Source of the DNA: Rhynchopus euleeides
Lineage: Eukaryota > Euglenozoa > Diplonemea > Diplonemida > Diplonemidae
DNA: 64,000 nucleotides
Assembly (NCBI GenBank): GCA_963210315.1
Contig: OY723255.1
Span: forward strand, 1,674,001-1,738,000
Direction: 5' to 3'
A program made the position numbers and the translations under genes. Positions 53,501 to 63,217 of the stretch are shown one piece after another. The notes beneath the pieces were generated by a model that ran no database searches, had not been told where the DNA came from, and worked only from the letters and a program-made list of their open reading frames with translations. Position 1 is the stretch's first letter; each line of letters begins with the position of its first letter.

Positions 53501-54906
53501 CATGCCGCCCCAGGCTTCCAGCACACTGTGTCATGCCCCCCCAGGCTTCCAGCACACTGTGTCATGCCCCCCCAGGCTTCTAACACTGTGTGTCATGCCC
53601 CCCCAGGCTTCCAGCACACTGTGTCATGCCCCCCCAGGCTTCTAACACTGTGTGTCATGCCCCCCCAGGCTTCTAACACACTGTGTCATGCCCCCCCAGG
53701 CTTCTAGCACACTGTGTCATGCCCCCCCAGGCTTCTAACACACTGTGTCATGCCCCCCCAGGCTTCAAACACAGTGTGTCATACCCCCTCAGGCTTCTAA
53801 CACTGTGTGTCATGCCCCCCCAGGCTTCCAGCACACTGTGTCATGCCCCCCCAGGCTTCTAACACAGTGTGTCATGCCCCCCCAGGCTTCTAACACTGTG
53901 TGTCATGCCCTCCCAGGCTTCTAACACAGTGTGTCATGCCCCCCCAGGCTTCTAACACACTGTGTCATGCCCCCCCAGGCTTCAAACACAGTGTGTCATG
54001 CCCCCCCAGGCTTCTAACACTGTGTGTCATGCCCCCCCAGGCTTCTAGCACACTGTGTCATGCCCCCCCAGGCTTCTAACACAGTGTGTCATGCCCCCCC
54101 AGGCTTCTAACACTGTGTCATGCCCCCCCAGGCTTCTAACACTGTGTGTCATGCCCCCCCAGGCTTCCAGCACACTGTGTCATGCCCCCCCAGGCTTCTC
54201 ACACAGTGTGTCATGCCCCCCCAGGCTTCTAGCACACTGTGTCATGCCCCCCCAGGCTTCTAGCACACTGTGTCATGCCCCCCCAGGCTTCCAGCACACT
54301 GTGTCATGCCCCCCCAGGCTTCTAACACACTGTGTCATGCCCCCCCAGGCTTCTAACACTGTGTGTCATGCCCCCCCAGGCTTCTAACACACTGTGTCAT
54401 GCCCCCCCAGGCTTCAAACACAGTGTGTCATGCCCCCCCAGGCTTCTAACACTGTGTGTCATGCCCCCCCAGGCTTCCAGCACACTGTGTCACGCCCCCC
54501 CAGGCTTCTAACACAGTGTGTCATGCCCCCCCAGGCTTCTAACACACTGTGTCATGCCCCCCCAGGCTTCTAACACTGTGTGTCATGCCCCCCCAGGCTT
54601 CCAGCACACTGTGTCATGCCCCCCCAGGCTTCTAACACAGTGTGTCATGCCCCCCCAGGCTTCTAACACACTGTGTCATGCCCCCCCAGGCTTCTAACAC
54701 TGTGTGTCATGCCCCCCCAGGCTTCCAGCACACTGTGTCATGCCCCCCCAGGCTTCTAACACAGTGTGTCATGCCCCCCCAGGCTTCTAACACACTGTGT
54801 CATGCCCCCCCAGGCTTCAAACACAGTGTGTCATGCCCCCCCAGGCTTCCAGCACACTGTGTCATGCCCCCCCAGGCTTCTAACACACTGTGTCATGCCC
54901 CCAGGC
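47600..54906 (+). repeat. 31-bp satellite array with higher-order structure
   Basis: About 235 copies of a 31-bp unit: CTTCTAACACACTGTGTCAT followed by GCCCCCCCAGG. Variants differ mainly after CTTC (TAAC, CAGC, TAGC, AAAC, GAAC) and in ACAC/ACAG before TGTG. Variant order repeats at an offset of 2450 bases (about 48600-51002 versus 51050-53452), marked by a unique C9 run at 49939-49947 and 52389-52397. Open frames inside rotate every unit because 31 is not a multiple of three, so they are not genes. Confidence 0.95.
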
Positions 54907-56030
54907 CGCCTTCCTCCCCCACTCCATCGCAGTCACTTAGTGGCTTTTCGGCGATCGCAGTGCTCCGTCCCTCCCGCTGCAACCAAGTGAGGCTTCCGTC
55001 CCGTTGCCCGTCACCACCTCGAGGGAGGTATCCCGGGGTTTCGGCAGCGTCGTCCGGCCCGCCGTCGCCTCACGCCGCCGACCTCCGCCAGTTCCGCCAC
55101 TCAGGAAGCACAGCTTTGACACCCGCGCCCTCGTCACACACATCTCTACCGCGCCCCTGCGCTGTGCTCCTCCGTCTCGTTCGCACCCCCTTTACCCTTC
55201 ACGCCCGTGCAGCTTCTCGCCTCGAGATGCAGCAGACACCCGTGAGCAGAGAAGGGAGTGTAGCAGTCCCCCGGTTCGCCCCCGGGTACCAAAGTAAGCC
55301 CGTGCAGCCCTGTCACCAGCTTTCCGGCGTAGTCGTCGCCGGTGTCCGCTGAGGTTCCACAGGAACGGCCGGCAGACAACTTCGTGACAGGCAGCCGCCC
55401 TCGTTCCTGTGCCAGAAGTCAACAAACGCGTCGGTGATCAGCTCCCGCTCCGCGGCAGCCCTTTCGGTGACCTCGAAGGTGTGCACCAGTTCCGACTGCG
55501 CCTCGCGTTGCAGCTGCCCGCCCAACTTCTTCCCCTCCCGTCGCCCAGTCAGTGGTCGATCGCCTCCCTCTCGCGTGCCGCCAGCTTTGGGCCACACCCC
55601 GCTCGGCCCGCCTCGGCAGTTGTTGTCCCCAGTACGCGCGCCTCCCGGGTCGGGTTCGCGCCCACCCCCGCACGGGCGGCTCTCCGTGGGGGAGAGGCCC
55701 ACCCTTTACCAGCCCCCTTGCGCATCGTTTTTTGAGCGCACGGGAACGCGCAGCACCCCCTGGCCATCGGCCAGTCGTCACCCCCCCGGCGCCCCACCGC
55801 CCCCCGCGTCCAGCGCAGGACAGCACATCCCCTGCTGACACTTTTGCGCGGGGGGCCGCGCGAAGCGCGGCCCCGCGACCCCACCCCCACCCCGCGCGAA
55901 GCGCGGGGTGGGGGTGGGGTCGCGGGGCTGGGGGCATAGCTCTCAGTGGGCCCGTGGATGGTGTGGATGCATCCATGCATGCATCCACGGCATCCAGGGA
56001 TGCCCGAAAATGTCAAAAAATGGATTTTCG
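54907..56030. other. GC-rich flank of the satellite with weak coding signals
   Basis: A minus-strand frame around 55313-55702 contains EAQSELVHTFEVTERAAAER and LITDAFVDFWHRNEGG, which reads like a helical protein fragment, but no domain is recognised and the rest of the frame is low-complexity. A decayed gene piece is possible. Confidence 0.3.
55871..55927. repeat. Perfect 27-bp GC-rich hairpin
   Basis: CCCCGCGACCCCACCCCCAC plus CCCGCGC pairs exactly with its complement across a GAA loop. It is preceded by a second short hairpin (GGCCGCGCGAAGCGCGGCC at about 55856-55874). It is very stable as RNA or DNA. Confidence 0.85.
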
Positions 56031-56720
56031 ATTTGACACAGGAAAATCGCTGGAAACCCCAAAAATCGACCAAAAAACGTCGGAAAACCGATTTTTGGGC
56101 CCATTTTTCACCCAGAAACACGTTTTTGGGCCTCTGTGAAAAATCGATTTTTTGGTAAAACACACCCCGTGTGGTAGAGAAAATACGGCAAGAGTCTCGG
56201 TGGGTCGGAAGAGCAGATGGTTCCCGCAACAGCTCCCGGGGAGCGGCGGGTATTTCGCATAGGATGCCGGATGTGTGAACACGTTTGTGCGGTTTGCCCT
56301 GTGTTGTGTGAACATATGTGTATGTGTGTGTGTATGCTCCACCCAACCCGACACATTTTCTGTACTTCAGACAGGTAAGGTCACTCGACACGCGGGGGGG
56401 GGGGGGGGGGGGGGTTTGTTGTGTGTTTTTTCTGCCAGCCGACATCACTAGCGCCAGCGAGAAAAAAAAACGCGTGACGAGTGACGGGTTGAGGTGGAAG
56501 CGATCAATGCAAAAATCATCTGAAAGGAAGACTCGAGAGACTGCTGCTGTATTTTGGGAATTTTCGCGATTTTGACCAACTACTCGCCCAGCCAAGATCG
56601 ATTTTTGGCTGAAAATTGCAGGGAAATGCAACAAATCAACGAATTAAGCCGTTTTAACCCCTTTCGTGGACTTTTTGGTTTCAGAAGGGTTTTAGGGGTG
56701 TCCATACCGGCCCTTGGCAC
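56030..56720. repeat. Dispersed repeat Y, copy 2, split by an insertion
   Basis: The parts 56030-56157 and 56555-56720 match 18820-19180 in order. The ~400-bp insert (56158-56554) contains a GCTCCACC, CTGTACTTCAGACA and GGTGGAAGCGATCAA sequence related to the 3' part of the long direct repeats (13380-13470). Confidence 0.65.
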
Positions 56721-56754
56721 ATTTCCTTGAAATTTCATCCTCTGCAGGCAAACC

Positions 56755-57005
56755 GGGTATGGATGCCTGCATGCATGCATGCATTCATCCATGCATGCAT
56801 GGATGTGTGCATGCATGCATGCATCCATCCATCCATCCATCCAGCCATCCATCCATCCATGCAGGCATGCCTGCATGGATGCATGCATGCACACATCCAT
56901 GCATGCAGGCATACAGGCATTCATTCACTGCAGGCAGGCCTGCATGCAGGGCTTCGGAGCTCCAGCCTGTGTGTGGATGCATCCACAAAAGTTGTGGATG
57001 CATGC
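56755..57005. repeat. ATGC/CATC simple repeat
   Basis: Runs of ATGCATGC and CATCCATCC with GCAGGCATGCCTGCATG palindromes. Open frames across it encode only Met/His/Cys/Ala periodicities and are not genes. A smaller patch is at 55960-55995. Confidence 0.85.
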
Positions 57006-57279
57006 GCTGCATGCACGGGAAATACTGAGAGCTATGCTGGGGGTGGGGGTGGGGGTTTAACCTTATCTTCCTTGGGGGTGCAGGACCTCCCCCAGGATTG
57101 ACGAGTTGGGGGTATAGCTTGGCGGACGATGACGTGGTATCGACAGCGGCTTGCCCCCGCCCTGAAATAGGCGCGTGAACTCTTGCGTCACTTCGCACAG
57201 TGTGCATCATGTTCAAATGACACGCAGGAGCCAGTAGGCTGCCTTTCAAACGGGGTGCCTGTCCCTGCTGGACAGGGGG

Positions 57280-57403
57280 GTCTGGGGGGCGGAGCCCCCC
57301 AGCCGCCGGAGGCCATGGGAGTGAACATTTATTCCTGGTGGGCGCGGTTACTCACGGCATGGTCCCTCGGGGCCAGGCTGCGATGCCAGCACGCTAACCC
57401 AAA
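57280..57403 (+). mobile_element. Composite repeat: GC hairpin plus retrotransposon 3' tail
   Basis: The hairpin repeat (TGGGGGGCGGAGCCCCCCA, then AGTGAACATTTATTC) is followed by GTTACTCACGGCATGGTCCC, TCGGGGCCAGGCTGCGATGC and CAGCACGCTAACCCAAATTG. The last ~65 bases match the tail at 10984 (opposite strand). A short element that borrows a long element's 3' tail would behave as a SINE; this is inference. Confidence 0.55.
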
Positions 57404-57505
57404 TTGCAAAACGGCGGGCGCAGATTCCGTGTGAATTGGGCTGCATCCTGGGTAGCCCGGACCCTACCCGATGTGACGATAAATTGTCGCGCAAGGACAT
57501 GCCAC

Positions 57506-57551
57506 AGGGGGGTCGAGCCCCCCAGCCGCCGTAGTGAACGTCTGTTCACAG
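57506..57551 (+). repeat. Dispersed GC-rich hairpin repeat, short copy
   Basis: GGGGGGTCGAGCCCCCCAGC, then CGCCGTAGTGAACGTCTGTT; it lacks the middle GGAGGCCA segment of the longer copies. Confidence 0.6.
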
Positions 57552-58340
57552 GTTGACATGATTCATGCCATGCCAAGCCCCTGACCAAATTCGGTGGGTC
57601 GTTGGGTCGATTGTTACGAAGAGCCCTGCCACCCACGTGTGCAGGACACGCCCGCCCGACATGTGCATTGTACAGCACCACACCAACTTCCCGTACGGAT
57701 TTGTCTGCAAGCCATCCCCGACCCAAATGCCTCCTGTCTCACCGAGTCTGGAAATGCTGCCGCACACACTGCCACACCTGAACCCTGCAGGGGCTGCCTG
57801 CCGTTGGGTGGCTCGACGATCCGGCACAGGTCCTCCTGCAGCCACCTGATGCGCTCTTGCTTCGCAGAACTCGCCATCGTCACGCTTCTCCCTGACGCAG
57901 GCCTCCGCGAGCTGCTTCACCAGCTCCGCCTCCTCCGCGTCCCCCCGATGCAGCGACTGCGCGCGCTGGAGGGGGGCCCCGGATGGGAGGGCTAGGCGGT
58001 GCCGCATGGCTACACCTCGTGCAGGCTGCTGGATCGACGCCGCGGTCCCTGCAGCCGGATCGTCGCAAACCCCAGAGCTTGTGCGGCCAGGTGCAGGGCT
58101 GCGACCTGTCTCGACCCGCATCTCCGCCCAGGCCCGCCCAGTCCCGTAGCTCACGTGTTTCATCGCCTCGGGGATGAACCCCTCCGGAACTGGGTTCGTC
58201 CCCAGCCGTACGGCCTTGTCATACAGCGCCCGTCTCCTGTATCGCTTTCATGAGCCGCTCGCGAGGGGGTGAAGGTGTAGCGCCCCTCGACGGGGTGCTG
58301 GAGGATGGCCCTCAGGTCATCGGGCTCATCGCGGTGGTAT
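57552..58340 (-). pseudogene. Possible decayed protein-coding fragment
   Basis: On the minus strand the region around 58000-57850 reads HRGDAEEAELVKQLAEACVR and REKRDDGEFCEARAHQ, and 58330-58240 reads EPDDLRAILQHPVEGRYTFT, both protein-like, but they lie in different frames and no family is recognised. It may be a relic of a host gene or element. Confidence 0.25.
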
Positions 58341-58373
58341 TGACAACTTGAGGCCCCCTGTGGTTAAGCCCCC

Positions 58374-58402
58374 CCTTGCCAGACCCCCCAGGGGGGGCTT
58401 AA
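58374..58402. repeat. Short inverted repeat TTAAGCCCCCCC
   Basis: TTAAGCCCCCCC and GGGGGGGCTTAA flank a 5-6 base centre. It is a stable hairpin or minimal element; function unknown. Confidence 0.6.
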
Positions 58403-59496
58403 ACACGGGGGATCCCAGGTAATAGCGTTTTCCTCGCTGCCTCCCGTGGGGTCTCGACAGCACTAGACATTTCGGCGCAGGTAGATTGCCTCCACTACAG
58501 GCTCACCCTAGACGAAGAGGGTGTCGCCATGGGAACCAAAAACCTGATTAAGGGGTGTAGTGCTAACACGCCATGAACGCCTCGCCAACCTGGCCAATTT
58601 AGCCGGAGGGGTATCGGTCTACCTGGAACAATGAGACGCTCAAAATACCAAGGGAACCCGCACGTCTTCTATGGAATTCCCCTCAACGGGGAACACGCAC
58701 CTGACCTGGTGTCCCAAGGCCACGACGCCTCCCCCCACCTGGCACACCGGATCCCGCTGGACTGTGGGGACGCCACTAAAGTGATTGCGTAACACTGTGT
58801 TCACCACCTCCGGTCTTCACGGTCAGGTGAAGATCAATTTTGCAGATGGCGACATGTCATGACCATGTCATGGGGTTCTTCGGGTGTCCCCATTCAGAAA
58901 ACACCCGAAAAATATGACAACTTTGCTAAACTGGACCCAACTCCCCACACTCTTTTTTTTGCCATTTTTTCCATTTTTGGGCTCACCTTTTCTCACTTTT
59001 CTCACTCCAGAGCGAAGGCCCCCAAAACCCCAATTTTGGTGTTCCTCCGACGCCCAGACGTCAGCACGAGCGCTGGGGGGAAATACTAGGCGGGGTGGGT
59101 GGAAGAGTAGAAATCTTCCTGGGTCTGGCCCCCCCTGGAAGATTAGCGAAAACCCTGCGTGTGCGTAAAAAAAAAAGTCTGCGAAAATCTGCCAGACTCC
59201 ACCAGACTATGATGTATGGGATATTCGGTCCGGGCATCCCACTTTTTCCCCCCAAGTCTTCGGCCCAAGCTGGTTTTGGCTCAAGCGTGTTTAGAGGATG
59301 CCTCATATTCCTGATTTCCCCGAATTTCCTGGATTTCCCCGGCCCCCCAGCCTTAGGCTAGGGGGGGTGGTGGTGGTGGTGGGGGATTCAGAGGAGAAGC
59401 AAAAGGAATGATGAAAATGACTGCGCCCATCCCCCCCCGCCCACTCCGCCTCCAGCGGACACGCCCCCCACACCCCCCCCCCCCCACCTGTCCTGT
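58403..59496. other. Gene-free 5' flank of the GDSL gene
   Basis: No gene is seen. A solo right end of the MITE-like family (CTCCAGAGCGAAGGCCCCC) ends at 59023. The remainder is unique, with C-rich tracts near 59460-59480. Confidence 0.45.
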
Positions 59497-59542
59497 CCCC
59501 TTCAAATTCGATTTCACTACCCCCCCACCTGTCCTGCGGCAG
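59497..59542 (+). promoter_or_regulatory. Candidate trans-splice acceptor region of the GDSL gene
   Basis: CCCTTCAAATTCGATTTCAC, TACCCC, C-rich tract and GCAG ending at 59542: the same arrangement as at 6155-6210 upstream of the WD40 gene. The two host genes are otherwise unrelated. Confidence 0.45.
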
Positions 59543-59644
59543 GCCCGATCCGAGCCCACCCTCCGTCATGCAACCACATGCGACCTCGCCACTGCAACCC
59601 ACACTGCTCACCACCCAGGGAGCGGGGGACGGGGAGTGCGCAGG

Positions 59645-60904
59645 ATGGGCACCCGCCCCCACACCGACCACCCCCCGCTGCTCCTTCCGCTGCTGCTCCT
59701 GGCCCTGCTCCCCACAACCCTGCCGGCGCGCGGCGAGCTTCTGCGGGACATCCCGACACCCCAAACACCACCACCCGCCGCGACCGCCACCGCCACCCGC
59801 CCGATCCGCGTGATGGCTGTGGGCGACTCCATCACCCAAGGGATCCACCCCCAGCCGTCGTACCGCAAGTGGCTGCACCGTCTTGCGGAGGAGGCGGGCA
59901 CCCCTATAACATTCGTCGGCTCCGCCTCCGGCCCCTGCAAGCGGGGTCAGCCGCAGGTGCAGATGGAGCTGCCGGGGGTGGAGCGCGAGGCGTTCCCCCA
60001 GGCGCACGAGGGGCACTGCGGGTGGGCGACGGCGGAGCTCAGGGGGCACCTCAGGGGGCAGGTGCGGCAGCGGGTGGCGGCGGCGGCGGGTGCGGAGGTT
60101 ATCCTGCTGCACATCGGCACCAACGATGTGATCAACGTGATCCGGTTAGCCCTCCAGGCGAGGCGGCGCGGCGGGTCCGGCGGGAAGCGCGCAGGGCACG
60201 ACCTGGCGATGCTCGGCGACGCGGCTCGCAACATCGTGAATATCTCGGCAACGCTTGCCTCGCTGCACCCCGGGGCTGTGGTGTTTGTCGCGACCCTCGT
60301 CGAAAACCAATACCACAAGGAGACGCTGCACCTTAACGGATTGATTGCGGCGGCGGTGCGGCAGGCCGGAGAGATGCTCCCGCAGGGCTCAGCAGCGAGG
60401 AGCGAAGAAAGACGAGAGAGTACCGCCACCGCCACCTCTCCGCCCGGTGGTGTGCAGTGTTGGGGTGGTGGTGGTGGTGGCGGCGTGCTCTGCCTAGCGG
60501 ACCTGGCTGTGTCTGCGGGGTTCTCCTCGGAGCGGCACACCAGCGACAGCACGCATCCCAACACGGAGGGGGAGCGAGTGCTGGCGGCGGCCTGGATGCG
60601 GGCTGTGGGTGCGACGCTTCGCGGCTTGCGGGGCGGGGGGTCGGGGGGCGGGCGGCAGCCCGGTGGCGGTGCGGAGGGGGTGGGGCAGGCGGAAGCAGCA
60701 GAAGCGCCGCCGGGTGGGGCGGGTGGAAGCAGCAAGCCCCAGCAGCAGCAGCAGCCCCGCGACGTGGCTCCTGTGGAGCTGTGGGTGATGGGTGCGGTGG
60801 TGGCGGTGACCGGCGCAGCGGCTGCCGCCGCTGTGCACCGCAAGCGGAGGCTCTGCAGGCGGAACCCTGCGCACGGCTTCCCCAGTGCCAGAGGGGTGAA
60901 GTGA
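59645..60904 (+). CDS. GDSL/SGNH hydrolase, type I membrane protein
   Basis: 419 aa. The ATG at 59645 starts a signal peptide (HPPLLLPLLLLALLPTTLPA); upstream codons are low-complexity. SGNH landmarks: GDSIT (Ser62), GTND at 158-161, and D301-S-T-H304 as the acid/His pair. Size and blocks fit a secreted lipase/esterase or carbohydrate esterase. A 30-residue Gly/Ser/Arg-rich insertion (about 252-285) interrupts the fold before LCLADLAVSAGF and may be a disordered loop. A Gly/Gln/Pro-rich stalk (~325-375) leads to a transmembrane segment (about 380-398) and a basic tail (HRKRRLCRR). It is the second SGNH enzyme in the window with this topology. Substrate unknown. Confidence 0.87.
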   Translation: MGTRPHTDHPPLLLPLLLLALLPTTLPARGELLRDIPTPQTPPPAATATATRPIRVMAVGDSITQGIHPQPSYRKWLHRLAEEAGTPITFVGSASGPCKRGQPQVQMELPGVEREAFPQAHEGHCGWATAELRGHLRGQVRQRVAAAAGAEVILLHIGTNDVINVIRLALQARRRGGSGGKRAGHDLAMLGDAARNIVNISATLASLHPGAVVFVATLVENQYHKETLHLNGLIAAAVRQAGEMLPQGSAARSEERRESTATATSPPGGVQCWGGGGGGGVLCLADLAVSAGFSSERHTSDSTHPNTEGERVLAAAWMRAVGATLRGLRGGGSGGGRQPGGGAEGVGQAEAAEAPPGGAGGSSKPQQQQQPRDVAPVELWVMGAVVAVTGAAAAAAVHRKRRLCRRNPAHGFPSARGVK

Positions 60905-61145
60905 CGGGCAGTGCAGTGCACTCCTCAGCAGCGCTGTGCCGCGCCACCTGTGGGGTGGGTGGTCGTTCTTTCTCGGGGAGGGTCTGGGCACGGCCCAAAA
61001 TCGTTCAAAATGGGGCGGCGGAAAATGGACCACCTCCCGGCCCGGCCGGGGTGGCGTCGCCGGGTGACGGAGCCCCAGTGTCGTGGCAAGCGATCTCGCT
61101 GTGTGGCCGGACGTGGTTTCAAGCACGCACAACCTTTTTGCCCCT

Positions 61146-61190
61146 TCGTATTGCAGTTGGGATAGCGTGCTGGGATCGCAGAGTGGCCCC
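61146..61190 (-). mobile_element. Retrotransposon 3' tail fragment
   Basis: On the minus strand CGGGGCCACTCTGCGATCCC, then AGCACGCTATCCCAACTGCAA, is ~85% like the tail at 10984. No coding remnant of the element is clear upstream. Confidence 0.55.
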
Positions 61191-61554
61191 GAGAGAGCCC
61201 ACTCCTTCTCTACCTCACTCGGGTGTTTGGCTTCTGCGTTGGCAGCTTCCATTCACCTACACCACCGCCCCACCACCCCTCGCCCTTGTGGGAAGGCGAG
61301 TAGGCGCGGATGCCATGGTGGGCGAGTTGATCCTGGCAAGCGAGCAACTATTCCTCCCACACACCGAGTGTGTCTAACAACCTGTAAGCTGCACGGAGGT
61401 GCCTTGTCGCCCCAAGGTGCGCAAGAATACAAAAGTGAGCCAGACCCAACCAAGCCTGGTGCCACACCTGGCATAGCACAATGAGCTCCGGGCCTGCCTG
61501 AGAGTCGGATTGATCTCTGTGTGTTGGCGCGATTTGTGCATGTCAATTTACATG

Positions 61555-62929
61555 TTAACCCTTTCTGTCCGGGAAGCCACTACAGTGGCTTTGCACTTTG
61601 CTTACGTAAGTAAATAATTATGCACTTCGAATTTTTCAGGATTTTTTTGTATGGTAAAATGGGGGAGCTCAATCTTTTCAAATGCAGCAAGGGTTCATGG
61701 GAAAGGTGGAGATCCGTCCAACGTACTGCCGGAGGACAATTGCACCCTCAGGTGAGATTTTCGGGTTTGGGTAGTCCCTCATGGCCCCTATTTACGAGTC
61801 AACCATATCAGGTGTTCTTGTGCCCCATTTCGCTCGACTCCCCCGATCGTGGAAAGCTCTGGAGTTATTCTCCGCAAAAACACATCGATATGCAGACCCA
61901 CAGAACACATTTTGACCCATCACAGGCGCGAGAGCTGGGGGGGCTGGGTGGGTATCAGAGGGTCTTGGGCAGGTATGGCCACTACAGTGGCTTTCACTTT
62001 GCCTATGCAGGCAAAGTTATTTGAATTTCGAATTTTTCAAGATTTCTTTTTATGGTGGAAACGGGGTGGACGAATCTTTCAAATGCAGCAAGAGTTGGTC
62101 GGAAAAGCGAAACTCCGACCAACTTGGCTCTGTAACAAAATTGCACCACGAGGTGGAATTTTCGGTGGTTTTGCCCTTGAAACCGCCTCCTGAACCTGCG
62201 TGGGAGGTATCGAGTTTTCCCAGGCATCTTTTTGCCCGATTCCTTCGATAAGGGAAAGGTTTCCGACAGATGTCATCTGGGAAATCAGTTTTCAGACCTC
62301 TGCATCTCGAATATCCGCCCCAACGGGCTGTGCCGATGCACCACCCGATTTCGGCCTCCAGCCACCCATCAGTGAAATATGGTGGAATTCTCTGATGGAG
62401 ATTTGATGCCGTCAGTCATCGAGCGGACATCCTCCATGGCCCCAGAGGGGCAGGGAAGGGTGTTCTACCTCGATCCAGGTGCCCAACGGGCTAACGGGGT
62501 CGCTGGGGTGGCTCACAGTCAGGTCCCTCAGAACAGGTGTTTTTGCACCTGTTGATTTCTTTGCCTTGTGCAAACCACTGCCTTCCCAAGTAAATTGTCT
62601 TCCGCTCCACCTTTTTCAACATTTTTTTTTATCGGGAACTGCGCTGGAGCAGAACTGTTCGAGAACGCCATAGAACCCGGATTTTTTGGGCGGTCACACA
62701 CCGCCCTGAATTTTTTTCTGGATTTTTTGCACCTCGATTTTTGGTTTCTCGGGCGAGGCCCACATGTGAAATTTTTTTTTCGGCAAAAAAACCGGAACAA
62801 TGCAACGTTCTGCGCAAACGCAGTTCCCGATAAAAAAAATGTTGAAAAAGGTGGAGTGGAAGACAATTTACTTGGGAAGGCGAATTTTCCCAAAAATCGA
62901 AAAAATACCCCCCGGACAGAAAGGGTTAA
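61555..62929. mobile_element. piggyBac-type non-autonomous element with TTAA target duplication
   Basis: TTAA at 61555-61558 is followed by CCCTTTCTGTCCGGG, and CCCGGACAGAAAGGG (62911-62925) is followed by TTAA (62926-62929). Perfect 15-bp terminal inverted repeats beginning CCC, flanked by TTAA, are the hallmark of piggyBac elements. The 1.37 kb interior has no transposase. It contains a diverged tandem pair (about 61577-61780 and 61978-62180, both starting GCCACTACAGTGGCTTT) and a sub-terminal inverted repeat (62580-62650 with 62806-62882, TTCCCAAGTAAATTGTCTTC). Confidence 0.85.
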
Positions 62930-63217
62930 GCAGGTCCTTACTAGTGCACCGTGAAAGAGACATTTGACTCCCCGACCCGACAACCCTCCCCCCGCAACTT
63001 GACGACAAACAGGGCACGCGTTGCTGGAGGGTGTGTTGTGTGAGACTTGCTTTGCCTTCACTCACGATAATCACACGCACACACCCACCCTTCCTTCACG
63101 TCCCGCTGCTCCGGATGATCTCAACGTGTTTTTTGAAATGAAATTTCCCAGCAGCAGATCATTCAGGCGTCATGCTGCAGTGCCCACACACCCTCCTGGC
63201 AGGTTGGGCAAGCAGCT

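Noticed and set aside
47600..54906. CRISPR-like appearance of the 31-bp array
   Set aside because: Units are directly adjacent with no unique spacers, and the context is eukaryotic.
47948..55352. Many open frames with MSCPPRLLTHCVMPPQAS-like repeats
   Set aside because: They arise from a 31-bp non-triplet satellite whose frame rotates each unit; stops appear or vanish with the CTTCTAAC/CTTCCAGC variant.
56345..56375. SL RNA gene-like string TTTCTGTACTTCAGACAG followed by GTAAGG (also TTCTGTACTTCAGACA at 13387)
   Set aside because: Only ~13 bases match the SL, the rest of the leader is missing, and both belong to a dispersed repeat. Chance or an old relic is more likely.
55549..56634. 361-codon minus-strand open frame
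   Set aside because: It crosses hairpins, a G tract and two kinds of dispersed repeat, with no recognisable domain.
56727..57101. Open frames rich in Met/His/Ala/Cys
   Set aside because: They are products of the ATGC/CATC simple repeat.
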